64,000 bases of DNA from Telmatactis stephensoni (GCA_029948255.1 JALIZF010001746.1:206001-270000); one strand, 5' to 3'. Positions 1 to 12,721 are shown, numbered from the stretch's first letter. Numbers and translations: made by a program. The notes: generated by a model from the sequence alone, not told the origin.

Positions 1-268
1 TTCCAGACCAGTAGAGGGTATATCCAGCACCGTTCTCTAACAAAGATCCCTGATATATCTGCAAATCGCACCTCACTAATGGCTAGTTCCAATGCCACAA
101 GAGCTAGCTGTGCGTCTACGTGGACAATCATTGTCAGAATCCACGCTATCTTCAAAGGTGCTGTTTTCTTTGTACATCTTCTTTGCTTCTTACCGCTTGA
201 GAGATGCCCGTTGACCGCGGCTAGCATAGTAAGACAAGCTTTGTTTGGAGACACCTTTTCTAGGTCCT
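1..268 (-). other. Open reading frame running off the left edge, unassigned
   Basis: On the minus strand a frame stays open for about 89 codons from 268 to the window edge. It contains a hydrophobic run (IAWILTMIVHV) after a Lys/Arg-rich stretch. It could be an internal or terminal exon of a gene that continues beyond the window, or chance. I recognise no domain. The flanking 270-540 interval is GC-richer than its surroundings and holds only short overlapping frames. Confidence 0.2.
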
Positions 269-562
269 TTTACTTCAACCCTACCCTTTCGGCCCGGGGA
301 CAACCCGGGGACACTCCAGTGGCACAGTGGACTGGGACGGCTGTGGCGACAACCGGGCTGTAGGTTTTTTCCAGACTATCCTTGTCTGAGACTCGTAGAG
401 GGCGGGAGCGTCCGTTTTCCTGCGGGTGCAGACCGTTAGCCTGCCCTCCCCACGGCAGCAATTAAGTACATAAAAAACACGCCGTATTGTACAATCACCG
501 ACCCCCCTCCCCAGCCAACTCACCCTCGTACCCCTTTCTTTACAGACACGTATCTAACTTAC

Positions 563-594
563 CTGTCATTGTGATCAAGAGTGTCAAACAACAT
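563..594 (-). CDS. Candidate first coding exon of an unknown gene leaving the window
   Basis: On the minus strand an ATG at 594 opens MLFDTLDHND and is followed by a good 5' splice site (GTAAGT, 562-557). The exon would end in phase 2 and the gene would continue toward and past position 1. The only support is the start codon and the donor. A chance match is quite possible. Confidence 0.2.
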
Positions 595-627
595 TGGCAT
601 AATCAGAATGCTAACACATCATGACTA

Positions 628-763
628 TAGAGCAGATTTCGTATGAGTGTGAAATGGACCATACCGTACCGTGACCGTGTCAGTGCCGTGTTGTCTATAA
701 AAACATTCGAAGTTGCTGCCGTGACCGTGCGGTGTCGTTTTCAGTCATACGAAATCCATTCTA
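628..763. mobile_element. TA-flanked MITE, family A
   Basis: About 136 bp flanked by TA, with terminal inverted repeats beginning GAGCAGATTTCGTATGAG. The interior is rich in CCGTG/CACGG-like words and a TCTATAAAAACATTCGAA core. Related copies lie at 1207-1345, 3266-3394, about 3641-3770, about 4769-4879, 14452-14586, 31289-31456 and 32940-33100. TA target duplication suggests mobilisation by a Tc1/mariner-type transposase, which is inference. Confidence 0.75.
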
Positions 764-1206
764 GTGTGCGTTGGGATTAGAACATTGTAAAAACAATCAA
801 ACTGAATCTTGAATCTGGTGACTTATAATAAAATTTATTTTCTTGGTACCTTTTTTATAAATAACATTATGAAATTTGTGAATAAACTCTGCCTAAAATC
901 CTAACTTTCTACAAACTATAAAATAAACTATAACATACTTTACTATAAGTACATAATATCATTTCTCTTTAATAGAAATTGAAAACGTCTCCTCTTTGGA
1001 GGCATTTGGTCATCCCATCGCCATCAAGAATCCTGGATGCCCTTCCCATCCACATCTAATGTAATGTTCAGTGCTGATGGTATTTTATGAATACATCAAA
1101 TCTTGTATGAATGTAAGATGTTAGACATATCCCTGTAGCTTATCATTTTATGACAGTGTTAGTTCCATGTCTAAAACAAATTATCTTACTGCTGTGCAGT
1201 GCTTTT

Positions 1207-1345
1207 TAGAGCAGATTTCGTATGTGTGAAACGGACCGCGCTGTGCCGTGGTCATGTCCGTGCCGTGTCTATAAAAACATTCGAAATTCATGCCGTAACC
1301 GTGCCGTGCGGTGCAATTTTCACAGTCATACTTAAATCTGCTCTA
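1207..1345. mobile_element. TA-flanked MITE, family A
   Basis: Second copy of the element at 628-763, with both TA-flanked ends and the internal TCTATAAAAACATTCGAA core intact. Confidence 0.75.
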
Positions 1346-1494
1346 TACAGTACTTTTCATTTGGCTGTGACATGTTGCTTGATGTTTCACAATATATGCA
1401 ATAACATACTAGGCTTTTAATTTTAACACTAAAACAAAAACTACTCTACTTTAGCACAGTATGCACACCAAATTATGCACAAAGGCCCGAATAC

Positions 1495-2130
1495 AAAATT
1501 CATCATTTCCTGCAACACCATCACACAGTTGCAGCATGTGTCCACCCCTGCAATGTTGTATGTAATATTGTAGAAAAGGAACTTGATCCTACACCAGTAT
1601 GCATTGTTGAGCGACAGTTGCAGGGATAGACACGCTGTTTGGCGAGATGTTGCAGGAAATGTTTCATTGTTTGTCTTGGCCTTAAGTATGTCTGGTATAA
1701 TATCACTAATTACAACTTCCTTACTTATGGTTCCCGTCAAAAGAGACGATGGGGGCCCTTGTAGCCAATTACACCTAATATACACCTATTTGTTGTTAAA
1801 AACTACACTTTAACTGTGGCTGTATAAAAAAGAACGGCAACGGTTACTCATTGTCTGTTACTGGTGCCAACCTGTGGTTTGTAAAGAAATACGTCATGAG
1901 ATAAACAAATTGCAAAGGTGACAAAAATCCTGGAAACATGAAGCAACATTTTCTATAACATCTTATGCAGCACCATGTGTCTACCCCTGCATTGGATCAC
2001 AATTTTTCAGAACTAGAACTTGATCCTAAACCTGCAACTGTTGCGCACATTTGCAGGGGAGGACACATAGTCATCTGTTGCACACAATGCTGCTGAAATA
2101 TTGCAGGATATGTTGCATTGCGTCTGGTCA
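1495..2130. repeat. Two related MITE-like blocks with TGCAACAT ends
   Basis: Blocks at about 1,500-1,690 and 1,940-2,130 share GTGTCCACCCCTGCA, an interior naming GAACTTGATCCTA, and GTTGCAGGAAATGTT-like ends followed by a GGCCTTAA-type terminus. Related material occurs at 50,210-50,405 and 63,010-63,110. I read these as copies of one non-autonomous DNA transposon family at different stages of decay. No coding potential is visible. Confidence 0.5.
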
Positions 2131-2139
2131 TTAACTCGC

Positions 2140-3265
2140 AGTCTAGTCAAAAGTTGTAGTTTGTTAAGTGTTTAGTCATTTAAGTTTGTTAATACTGAAT
2201 TGCACAGAGAACAGTCATTTGACACACAAATTAGCTTTTACATCATTAATCATATTCTCCCTGTCCAGACAGATGAATAATTAATAACATCAGAATTCCA
2301 TGCTTACAAAAAGTGTTTATTAGTGAATGAAGATTATAATACATTAATAATGTTGCATTGACCCCTTATATCATGTCGCAGTTTAAATAATGTTAATAAT
2401 AATAACCAATAATGTCAATTCCAATGTTTATCTTAGAGTCAGACAGGGGCATAGCATGGAGAGACTTTAGCAAGCACAACACCCACTCAAGACTCATTAT
2501 TATTCATCACTATGCCTCTGTCCGACTACAGGCAAGACCTAACGTGAAAATGTCCATGGCAAACTTGTCCAGTACATTGCAGTGGTATCTCAACATTCTT
2601 TGATTAGTTTTGTATAATCTAAACAAAGTAATGTTTACACAGCACAATATTGCAGGACATTTCACATTCATGAATTCAGCCATGGCCCTCAGTTCAATAT
2701 ATGATACTCAAACAACAACGAAACTATTTACATATTAAATTATTGCTGAAATCCCCTGAAAGGAGACCAATATTAAAATGTATTAATTGTAATGAATGCC
2801 CCTAACTTCCCTGCATGTTTAAACTACAGTACAGTGGGAATAGCACATGAAGTAATGATCAAATAATAATTGATCTATAACAGTGATGATGTCATTTAAT
2901 GGTATCAGTTAGCTTCCCTAATGTGTTTAAATATTTTCTCCCATATTATTAAATAATGTTTTGAAATCAGAATACAGCCTATGATCCACTACATATATTT
3001 TTCTTGTTTAATTTTTTCCACTAGTTTACATTTTTCTGATCACGAGGGTAGTTAAGGCACAGTTTAGGGTTTTATGATAATTTATGTATTTACATCAGGA
3101 TTCAAGAAAGTTTATTAACAATGCACTTAAGTTTAAACCAGTGAAAGAATTTAAACCATAACATGCACTTTTGATTAGAAAAACATTGTTAAATGTTTAG
3201 CAATAAGCTTTTCTAGGAAGTTGTTTCTTTATATAATCAATTGTTATTAAATTAATGGCCAAAAC
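2140..3265. other. AT-rich stretch with nothing recognisable
   Basis: No open frame above about 60 codons, no splice-framed exon and no clear repeat boundaries. The sequence is simple AT-rich intergenic DNA. Confidence 0.5.
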
Positions 3266-3394
3266 TAGAGCAGATTTGATCATGTGTGTGTAATGGACCA
3301 CACTGGGCCATGACTGTGTCAGTGCCATGATGAATACAAAAGCGTTCTTGCTGTAACCACACTGTGCCACTTTCACAATACAAAAACTGCTCTA
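3266..3394. mobile_element. TA-flanked MITE, family A (diverged)
   Basis: Diverged copy of the 628-763 element: it begins TAGAGCAGATTTGAT and ends in ACTGCTCTA, with a degraded interior. Two still weaker copies follow at about 3641-3770 and 4769-4879. Confidence 0.6.
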
Positions 3395-5227
3395 AGGAAA
3401 TATCTGTTATCATTATAATTTATGTCTTGCTTTGTTGACAAAATAGTTTAATTTCTACGGTATTGTAATTAAATGACCCAAAATTCAAGCCAATTTTCTG
3501 TGTATTATACTACATAAAAGACTTTTATGTGGTTTAATACCATTTTAAAGATCAAATACTAAATGCCCACTAGTACTAACTCTACATTAAAATCCAGTTA
3601 TCTGACAATCAAACCGTTGTAACTTCTTCTAGCAAAGATAAGTTGCATCTTGTATGAGTGTGAATTGGACTGTGCCATGTGGTGTTGGCTATAAAAACAA
3701 TTACAATTCTGGCCATATCTGTGCGGTGACCGCACGGTGCCATTCTCACAGTCATACGAAATCAACTCATTACATAGATAGATAGTGACTTTATGAGGGT
3801 AATACATAATAGTGCACAGCAGTAACAAACCCTCTACCTGGAGACAACTGGATTGATGAGCTTGTAAGTTATTGGTAAATATAAATAAGAGGGTTAAAGC
3901 TGCTTAGTAACTTTTTATCAGGATAGGTAATTCATGGATAATCATTAAACATACCTTGATTGTTACAGCAGTCATTTACAGCTGGTTTACATATATGATG
4001 TAGTGAAAACATGTGAAACGGCTTGATTCAGGATCTCATGCACAATGTATTATTCAGAAATGAAATCAAAACACTACATCATAGTCTACAATCTCATTAT
4101 ACTTGCTGCAAGCCTAATTTCTCCAATGTTTTCACCTCATCATAGCTTTTTAATGAAAGTTAATCATTACCAAGCTGCATCAAAGATTCACATTAATTAA
4201 AGATTTATGACTGCTGGAATTGTAAAGAACTCTGGTTAGGTGGTTTGTCCTCTAGGATGACTTTGCCTGCTTTTTTTTAGGGGAGGGGCGCACACTCTCT
4301 CCTGAGAAGTTTTCTGGGTGTTTTTCTTCTAGATAGTTTTCCAAAATACTGGATCCTCTAGATGGTTTTCTATACCAGCACTACACCCCTTCCTAAGGAG
4401 AATCCTACATCCATCCCTGTCAGAAGGCCTTGTCACCAATCCTTTACACTTCCAGTCATCATTTCTTTTAGAAGAAATTGTTGAATTAAAGCATTAAACA
4501 GAAAGTACAGTATTACAATGTTCTGGTGTTAAGATTAACTACTCATATCCTGAAGTGGTAGGCCATCAGCAGAAGAGTACCCCCTGTTAACAATAAATAC
4601 CAATAGATTAGCCACAACGATTACTAGATAGCTTACCTTATCAACTACATCTTGACCAGCAAGCCTCCTAAGTTCTTCACTATCTTCTTCATAATCTCTA
4701 TCAAATCTATGTGTTATTATAGCAAGGCTGGTGGACAGACAGACAGACAGACAGTTATTATACAGTAACAGAGTGGTTTTCCTATGAGTGTGAAACAGAT
4801 TGTGTTCCTTTATTTTGCATTAAATTTTAACATTCTTCCCGTACTGTAAACATGCCAATTTCCTACACAAACTACTCTAGCTTTACTGTTAATTACCTTG
4901 GATATGTTGTTAAAGCTGTCATGGGGGCCTTAACTCAGCAGCCATCAAAACGTATTGGAGTCATGCAAATGATGTGACAAGAAAAGGCTGGGATAGCTAG
5001 TTTGTTTCAATGCGATGGGGAAGGGGATTTCTACAGGGCTATTTGATGATTTGTTGGTCTTGTGTTGTCCTACTTGTAGTTATCCATGATGTAAAACTTC
5101 CAACACTTGTTATGTTATGAATTTGTCATTTAAATAGTTCAAATATGGAGTAAGAAGACATACATAATGTGTGTGTGTCTCCTGATTAAGCTTTCCTGAT
5201 AGGAAAGGTTTCCATGACATTCAATAT

Positions 5228-7038
5228 CAGGGTCCGTGCAGGGTATCAAAAACGAAATTTAAGGACTTTTCAAGGACTTTTCAAGGACCAAAATTGTATT
5301 TTCAAGGAACATCAAGATCATGTTAATTGTACATTCTTACCTCACAAACATCTTACTTTCAATGTAATGAAAAATAACTTCATATTTCAGTGGAATCACA
5401 TGTGAATTTATTCGGAAGATTCTCTTCTCTTCAAACCTTGAGTTATTGCGGAAAATAAGACAAGAAATTTTGGCGAATAAAAACGAGGGGTATCCAGGTA
5501 TTCCGAAAAGTTATGTTATTTTACTATGTTTCCACAATTTCCGATTGTGAACGAAAAAGCAACAGGCGCTCCTCTTATAGATAAGCTAGCGCGGGTGCAT
5601 TCTTTAGCATTTTTTAAAAAAGCCAAAAATGTGATTTGAAAAAATCGCGTGACTGACGACGCGTGAGCAACCATTAATCACAAAAACATCTTGCTAAATA
5701 TTTCCCTTGAAAATTTGCAAAATCAAGTGCGCGAAATCAGTTAATATGATTCAAATTTATCACTAACTGTAATGATATGGCAAGCAACCCCTAAAGTCCG
5801 ATGATTAACCTAGAAACTCATACAAAAGATCAATAGAACAAAAGCAAGCATAACCACTATAGGACTTTGCGAAAGCTATCATAATGTCAACGTTTTAGTT
5901 TTTTCTGCAGCTCATTCAGAGTGGCATCCAGCTCATCAGTTTCACGCTCCATTTCTTTAATTGTTCTCTTAAAGCTGTTGGCCTTAGTTACATGGTGAAG
6001 ATTTTGTTCTTTCTCCGCATGGTCCATGAGCTTTTCTATGCTATCTTTAAGGACGACACTATCTTCAATGATACGTCGTCGCTTTATTTGCTTGCAAGAC
6101 TAAAATCTCATCGTTCAAAGCTTTATTAGCGTCTTCTTTCTCCTTTTTTTTTTCTCGGCCTCTTGCCGTTTTCTTTGTTCAGTGCGGTAGTTAGAAGATG
6201 CTTGTCTTGCCGCATTCCTCAGTTCCTGATCAATGGTTACTTTCATAACACTGCCACATTTCTTAATATAATCGTACATAATACGCTGGGCAGTTACCGA
6301 CCATTCTTTGAAGTTCTTACACTATTCTCAAAAGATATCAAAGATATGGGATATAGCTTAACACAAGATGCACATAGCTAAATAAAAAAAACATCAATGA
6401 GAAGCTTACAAAAGCATATTTGTACACGTTATGTTTTATATTTGGGCAATGGGACGACCACCCCTCACGTTATGACAATAAACTTGATTGTATTATATTA
6501 TTTTTAAGTTGAGTAACTTACTGCCACTGACACTAGGTTCTCCAACCTGAGGAGGACATTGACCATTTTCATTACTTTAATGTAAAAAAAGCTTCATATA
6601 TCCGATAGAAAATCTTTTTTTTTTCTTTCAATATCTTAATCTAAAGAAGCCAAAACGAGAACTTTAATACCTTATTTCGTTAGAATAGACCAACAAATTG
6701 CTTTCTTTTGACATCTCATGATCGATCGGTGCGAGGAAGCTTTTGAAAACACGTGTGCAATCCTCGTTTAGGTGTTGGCTAGTTCCCGCCAGAAAGTACT
6801 GCCAAATAAGGACATCATTTGGGACAGGGAGTCCATTTGTCATTTTTTTTACTGGCAAATCCGAATCAAACTTCAGCCGAACGGAATAATTCAGAGATCG
6901 CTTGGTGATAGATATTTTTCAAGGAGTTTTCAAGGACTTTTTCGAAATTTTCAAATTTTCAAGGAGTTTCAAGTGCCCTTGAAAATGAGTTTTCAATTCA
7001 AGCACTTTTCAAGGATTTAAGGACCTGCACGGACCCTG
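5228..7038. mobile_element. hAT-like TIR element, about 1.8 kb, decayed
   Basis: The ends are inverted repeats: CAGGGTCCGTGCAGG on the left and CCTGCACGGACCCTG on the right. Both are followed inward by AAGGACTTTTCAAGG-type subterminal repeats. The CAGGG terminus resembles hAT superfamily ends. ATTCAAT occurs just outside both ends but offset by a few bases, so the target duplication is not certain. The interior carries a degraded coding remnant on the minus strand (5,887-6,330). No intact transposase is visible. Confidence 0.65.
5887..6330 (-). pseudogene. Coiled-coil protein remnant inside the hAT-like element
   Basis: Read on the minus strand, a broken coding stretch runs from a possible splice acceptor near 6,330 to a TGA at 5,887-5,889. 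The early part reads KEWSVTAQRIMYDYIKK. The middle is Lys/Glu-rich (RTEQRKRQEAEKK). The end is a heptad-like coiled coil (KEMERETDELDATLNELQ). At least one frame change is needed in the Lys/Glu-rich middle, around 6,080-6,150. The strongly amphipathic, charge-rich codons are unlike the AT-rich flanks, which argues this was once protein-coding. It could be the tail of the element's own protein or a captured host fragment. Confidence 0.45.
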
Positions 7039-7505
7039 AATATTCAATGAAGCTATCTAGATACATGTATGTAGTGCATATGTTGGGGTTCAATTTTATC
7101 CTTGCCTCAAATTTTATTTCCCTTTGTTTTTGTGTATGATAATGAGTATAAAACAAAGGAAAACAAATTTTGGACCAAGAATAAACCAAACCACAACACA
7201 TATCCTATCCACAATACATATCCTATCCACAATACATATCCACTCGACAAAATTGCTGAGAAAGTCATAAATATACATTATAATTGTAGAAAGAAACAAT
7301 TGAATAATCTATACGTACTATGAAAATTCTCTGTATAGTAAGAATATTGTAAGGTTACTAATAAACAATACAGTCTAAGTTACTGTAGAAATCCACAAAG
7401 TGTAATTATAGCTAAAGTACGCAGTATTACCTGGGTCTTATAAGTTACACTGGTCACAACAGAATCTCTGACTGTACCTTAAGCATTATACTGTCAATGA
7501 TGGAC

Positions 7506-10500
7506 TCACCTTTTTCCAAACTTGAGATGAATAATAAAGAAGCACACCCCCAAAACAAAGCACAGAATGCCAACAGTAATATAGGCTATACCAAGGAAGG
7601 GGTTTTTGCCTCCTATCCAAGAAGTAGTGCTAAGAATGATTCGCTTTTTTCCATCAAAACGAACAACAGGATAGGCTGATGTATTTATTAAGGAATATGG
7701 ATATTAAGTAGAATCTTAATTATCAAACAAATGGTAGTGAGACCTAGTGATAGAGGGCATACAGTATGTAATCAATATCACTACTACTGGTTCATACATG
7801 TATGAGTATAGCATACTGTAGCATTTATGGTTATTGATTTATAAAATATTGGTGATATAACGCATGGTGATTTATTGGCTAGCTACCATGTTTACAAATG
7901 TACATGTACAAAAACTTTGAAAATATCTAAAAAAGCAATACAAACTTAAAAGTAGAATGATGTAATATGTCTCTTACTGTGATATAAACACTGTGGAAGA
8001 TGCAGACCACTTGAAAAGCAAGTTGGGTACACCTTGTGTTCCTTTTGACAGCTTGTGCTCTCCATCTTCCAGCATGCTTATATCACAGTAGAGAGACATG
8101 CAAACATGTTTTAAATTCATTAATCAAAGTTCAGATACAATAACAGTGCAGAAAATCAAAGGATACTGTAATCAATAGTCACTCTGTAGTCACCTTTAGG
8201 CAAACCATCTTTAAAATCATCCTTCTTTTCAACTATGCGATACAGCTTACGGAATGTTGAGAATGCGGCAGTTCTCATCCAAACAATGAAATCTTGATTG
8301 ATAAATCCATTGTTGTCTTTGTCCTTGGGGTCCAGTTCATAAACAGGTTTCTGCCAATCACGTGGCATTTGCAAAGTTACTAAAAGCTTTCTTTAAATCC
8401 CCTGATGGGTTCTTGAACTTGACAGTTCTGTCAGACTCCCAAGCTATGTTCTTGTAGGTTAAAGGTACTGGAATTATCTCAGATGAAGACTTGATGTACT
8501 CCAACTTATAAGAATCTAAAGTATAACATATACAAACAGCATGTCATAAATGTTTGATTACCTTGTAAACTTGTGCTCACTGTACAAACAGCAGAAACTT
8601 TACAGTGCAAAATGGTTGCTTCATAACGTGATAGTGGTTTAAACTGGTATACCACCAGGATTCAAATTGATTTTGATTAATACATGACCGTATATTTGTC
8701 TACTGATGTTCACAGTGGTTTCTCCTCTAGTTTGTCAATAAGAGAGAAAAACCACTCTTTGCAGCAAATGCTATAATGTTAAATAAACTATTGGCAATAG
8801 CCCAACATGGTACACTACAATGTACTCACCATTAAATAAACTATTGGCAATAGCCCAACATAGTACACTACAATGTACTCACCATTAAATAAACTATTGG
8901 CAATAGCCCAACATGGTACACTACAATGTACTCACCATTAAATAAACTATTGGCAATAGCCCAACATGGTACACTACAATGTACTCACCATTAAATAAAC
9001 TATTGGCAATAGCCCAACATGGTACACTATGTACAATGTACTCACCATTAAATAAACTATTGGCAATAGCCCCACATGGTGCACTACAATGTACTCACCA
9101 TTAAATAAACTATTGGCAATAGCCCCACATGGTGCACTACAATGTACTCACCATTAAATAAACTATTGGCAATAGCCAACATGGTACACTACAATGTACT
9201 CACCATTAAATAAACTATTGGCAATAGCCCCACATGGTACACTACAATGTACTCACCATTAAATAAACTATTGGCAATAGCCCCACATGGTACACTACAA
9301 TGTACTCACCATTAAATAAACTATTGGCAATAGCCCAACATGGTACACTACAATGTACTCACCATTAAATAAACTATTGGCAATAGCCCAACATGGTACA
9401 CTACAATGTACTCACCATTAAATAAACTATTGGCAATAGCCCAACATGGTACACTACAATGTACTCACCATTAAATAAACTATTGGCAATAGCCAACATG
9501 GTACACTACAATGTACATGTACTCACCATTAAATAAACTATTGGCAATAGCCCCACATGGTGCAATTGGGGTGTTGTTACTGTTCTTGTCAAAAGGTGCA
9601 CAATCTTTGTTGACTGAACTTTTTAGATCACCATTTAATTGAAGGTCATCTCTTGATCTCACATATCGACGATGGTTCTATGCAATAAAAATATTCTATT
9701 ACAGTACTTGGTCACAGATGTTTTAAAAAGGTCTCAAAACACCTGCTTACATGTGAAGGTTCCAAAATGAAAATGTCCTACATGTAATTAGCTTTTGATA
9801 ATCATCAACGTTTTAAATGGTGCTTCAAAATGGTGTTGAGCCAAAATTCAATGTCTGGCAATTTTTTTGAAGAAATAAGATCAGGTAGGAGAAATTATAA
9901 GATATTTGCTGTGTTTTTACTTTGAAAGAATGACCTCAAAGCTAATTTCATTAGTACAGTAAGAGGCAAGAAGAGAAAATTTGAATAATAACAACAGAGC
10001 AGTGGTCCATTGTTAAGAAAGGTCAGACCATTGCTAACCAATTTTAGGCTTTCTTGAAGTGTTTTTTTTTTTATTAAAAATCACCAGAGATATTGATGTT
10101 TAGGCTGGGAGAAGCCCAGTGATACCTTTTTAAACCAATTTGAATCATTTTTGTAAAATCCTTGAAAAATCCAAATTATCACTTAGGATGTTTTCAATAC
10201 TTGAAACCTTCATGAGTACATGCACTTGCTACCTCACTAATCAAAACTCCTGATTTTCCTAGTGGTTCTCAATGTGCAAATATTCTTTCAATATCCATGA
10301 TTTTTTGTTCATTTAAGCTAAGAATGCCTGCATGTTGCCATAACCTGGGTCAAGTAAGTGCTGCACCCATCAAAATATTCATTCTTAAATATCAACACCT
10401 GTATATCATATAAAAACTCAGCTGTCCATTGTAAAGAGGCAAAGGTTTGATAGCCCTCAATGCTGACACCCTTCACTGGTTGGCATTCACCATCTTACCC

Positions 10501-12721
10501 ATATAGGCAATCACACCAACAACGACAACCTTCTATACATGTTGTACCTGATAAAAGTTAGACAAGCCATAGTACAGAAACACTTGTCCAGAGAATGCTG
10601 TGGAAAGTTTGAAGTTAATTTGACACTGACAGACTTTTCCTGAGTTGTTGACATGATTTAAGAAATCATCACATCCTCCTTTAGTTGCAGTACTGTTACA
10701 GTTGGTGTATTCTATGGTTTTCTCTTCAACCTTTAACACAAAGTATATCTTTATTACTATTTGGTATGCACTGAGCTGCCTACAGACTGTGTTTACATCA
10801 GTAGACAGAGAGTCATGCCTAAAATTAAAACATATATTGTATAAAACAATATTTTAATTTTTTTAAACACAGGCAATGCCTCATACTAGTATCACTTGAC
10901 ATGTGTGTCTCATTCTCACTGTGATGTTTACACTGGTATCTAAAACACTCATATATTGTGTTAAATTGTATTCACTGTTATGTCACTACTGTAAACCAGG
11001 CTTAAGGTAGTTCGGGACTTCAAACTTGTCTTCAAAATTCTTCAAGAGAAAGAGTTACATGGGTGGAAATAATATGTGAAATAAAAAGGGGGGTCACCAA
11101 AGTCACTCTCGAGATATGAGGGGGGAGATGTGAGGTGTTTTGGACACTTTTTATAAAAATGGCTCTGCAACATCTGGTCAAAATATATTAAAAATTTTGG
11201 AACAACCAAAATAATTAAAAGCAAACAAAATGATACCATATGATGCAGAAAAACATTTGGAACTAAATTGTTGCTGAACAATTTACTAAGAAGCTAAAGA
11301 TCAACAAGAATGAGCGAAAAATAGCCTTCCAGAATACATGTTTTTGAAGGACAAAGAAAAACCAAATTTACTCAAAATCTTAATGATAGAAGTGTACTTT
11401 ACTTTTTTTTCTTTATATGAAACATTTATAAGATTATGAGTTCAAATCATTCATAAAATCAGGGGGTCACTGAATCATTTAAAGAGTTTGAGAAGAACAA
11501 AGGATAAAACTCTTTGAAAACGAACACCAAAAATCAGAAATTTTACTTTTGTTCTTGACGGTTTTTTCGACTGATAATATTTGCTAATTTTTTTAAGTTC
11601 GAGCTTTTGCTCCTACTTTACACAGTGTACAATATTTTGTGATAAAAAATTTACAGTTTTGTCAATAAAATGTTATTTTTCTCCGCTAAAAGTAGAATTT
11701 CTTTGCTCTTCAATCGCTGACTCGCTAGTGCCCAGACTTCCCACGGACAAGCAAATATTCTCTAATAAAAGTGTGTGCGCTCGAATGCCGTCGAGATGCG
11801 CAGTAGCAAGGGTCCTGAACTACCTTAATAAACAATTAACATATCACTAGAAGTACTCTTATTGACAATGGATTTGACGTCACAAAATGTTCAAAACTCA
11901 AGTTGAACCATGCATGAGCACAGTCAGTGATTTCACTGCAAAGTGACAGGATAACAGGACGAGTATGCCCAGTTGATGTGTCAGCACCATTGTCTGAACT
12001 CTTATTGACAATGGCTTTCAACCAATCAGATTACAAGATCTTGCTCGAGTGTTGTAAAATAATATTTTTATGGTTATGAAAAAAATTGCACTTCTAAAGT
12101 GATCATATTTATTCATGTCTATTGGCGTCAATATCAAAAAACTTTGTGATCACAGTGAACAGGAAAATCTGATCATGAATAATGTAAGCTGTCCGCACAG
12201 CATCTTGACAACACTGGTTGTACAAGTATGTTTGGATCGTATCAACACATATCATACACATCAACTCAAGATAATCAAATCCTAACACCTCTGTCGAGTA
12301 ATGACAGTAAATATCAAGAATTTATACATCGCTTTCGGTATAAACGAAACATCAATCCTTTTCACAATTTTACAAACACTTTGTTAACACAACTCAAGCT
12401 TTAGTCGATCGTAAATCATACACCAACGAAGTAAAATTTTAGTACAAATACTTACACCATCAGAAGCTACAAGAAGAATTGCTCCAATAGGCACAAACAC
12501 TATTCCAACGATAAAGAAAACAGGAAGAGCTGTAGAGGCCGTCAAGATTGGTTGCCACGCCTTCAAACGCTGTTGCTTAAACGCTGTGTCTACGAAACAT
12601 CAAATAAAATGGACACATATAAGGAACAAACATTAAAGAATCGAGCTGAGCTATTTCTGCTGCATTTTCAACCCTCACCAGCAGGTTTTCTCGAAGCTGA
12701 CTTTTCTGAAGGCTCCGCCAT
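7506..12721 (-). CDS. CDC50/TMEM30 family protein, beta subunit of P4-ATPase flippases
   Basis: CDC50 proteins pair with P4-ATPases, carry them out of the ER and allow phospholipid flipping. Six exons, high to low: 12679-12721, 12456-12589, 10548-10730, 9527-9677, 8167-8515, 7506-7675, all with GT-AG introns and agreeing phases. The product is about 342 residues against roughly 350-360 for animal CDC50. The N terminus [12 protein letters not shown] leads to the family motif [15 protein letters not shown] and TM1. The ectodomain has paired cysteines (TNC, GGC, CQC), [19 protein letters not shown] and [14 protein letters not shown]. The last exon has [20 protein letters not shown] and TM2, ending in TGA at 7,506. 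That TGA overlaps a GTGAGT, so a further 3' exon is possible. Exon 5 carries one extra base near 8,381 that breaks the frame; removing it restores both the frame and the intron phase. The paralog type cannot be told. Confidence 0.92.
7967..8099. mobile_element. Foldback MITE, family B, in CDC50 intron 5
   Basis: The ends are inverted repeats of the ATGTCTCT..GTGATATAA..CAC type, followed by TGGAAGATG. Relatives with the same ends lie at 30128-30470, 34405-34485 (one end) and 39408-39533. It sits within the last intron of the CDC50 gene and does not touch the splice sites. Confidence 0.65.
8778..9578 (-). repeat. 53-bp minisatellite made from the CDC50 exon 4 end and its splice donor
   Basis: About 14 tandem copies of a unit of roughly 53 bp. 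The copy at the high end is the true 3' end of CDC50 exon 4 (exon boundary 9,527). Every other unit repeats the last 30 or so exon bases, the exon end AATG and the donor GTGAGTAC. Units differ by a few substitutions (CCAACATGG, CCCCACATGG) and one 5-bp insertion in two of them. The array therefore lays about 13 perfect decoy 5' splice sites into intron 4, directly after the real one. Confidence 0.9.
9678..10547. other. CDC50 intron 3, no further feature
   Basis: Intronic sequence between exons 3 and 4. I see no exon-like frame, RNA gene or clear transposon ends in it. Confidence 0.5.
11002..11828. mobile_element. TTAA-flanked TIR element in CDC50 intron 2
   Basis: It begins TTAAGGTAGTTCGGGAC and ends GTCCTGAACTACCTTAA, giving a TTAA target duplication and GGTAGTTC-type inverted ends. 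Its right half is an inverted relative of the left half of 19522-20356; both contain GCGCAGTAGCAAG and GTGCCCAGAC-like words. TTAA duplication is typical of piggyBac and Kolobok elements. No transposase is present, so it is non-autonomous. Confidence 0.7.
11856..12050. mobile_element. Short Crypton-like element with direct repeats
   Basis: The 17-base word ACTCTTATTGACAATGG occurs directly repeated at about 11,857 and 11,998. The left copy is followed by TTGACGTCA and TCAAAACTCAAGT; the right copy by TCAACCAATCAGATT. The same left and right contexts border the Crypton gene at about 42,995-44,990 and another short unit at 20,438-20,600. The simplest reading is an internally deleted derivative. 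Confidence 0.4.
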
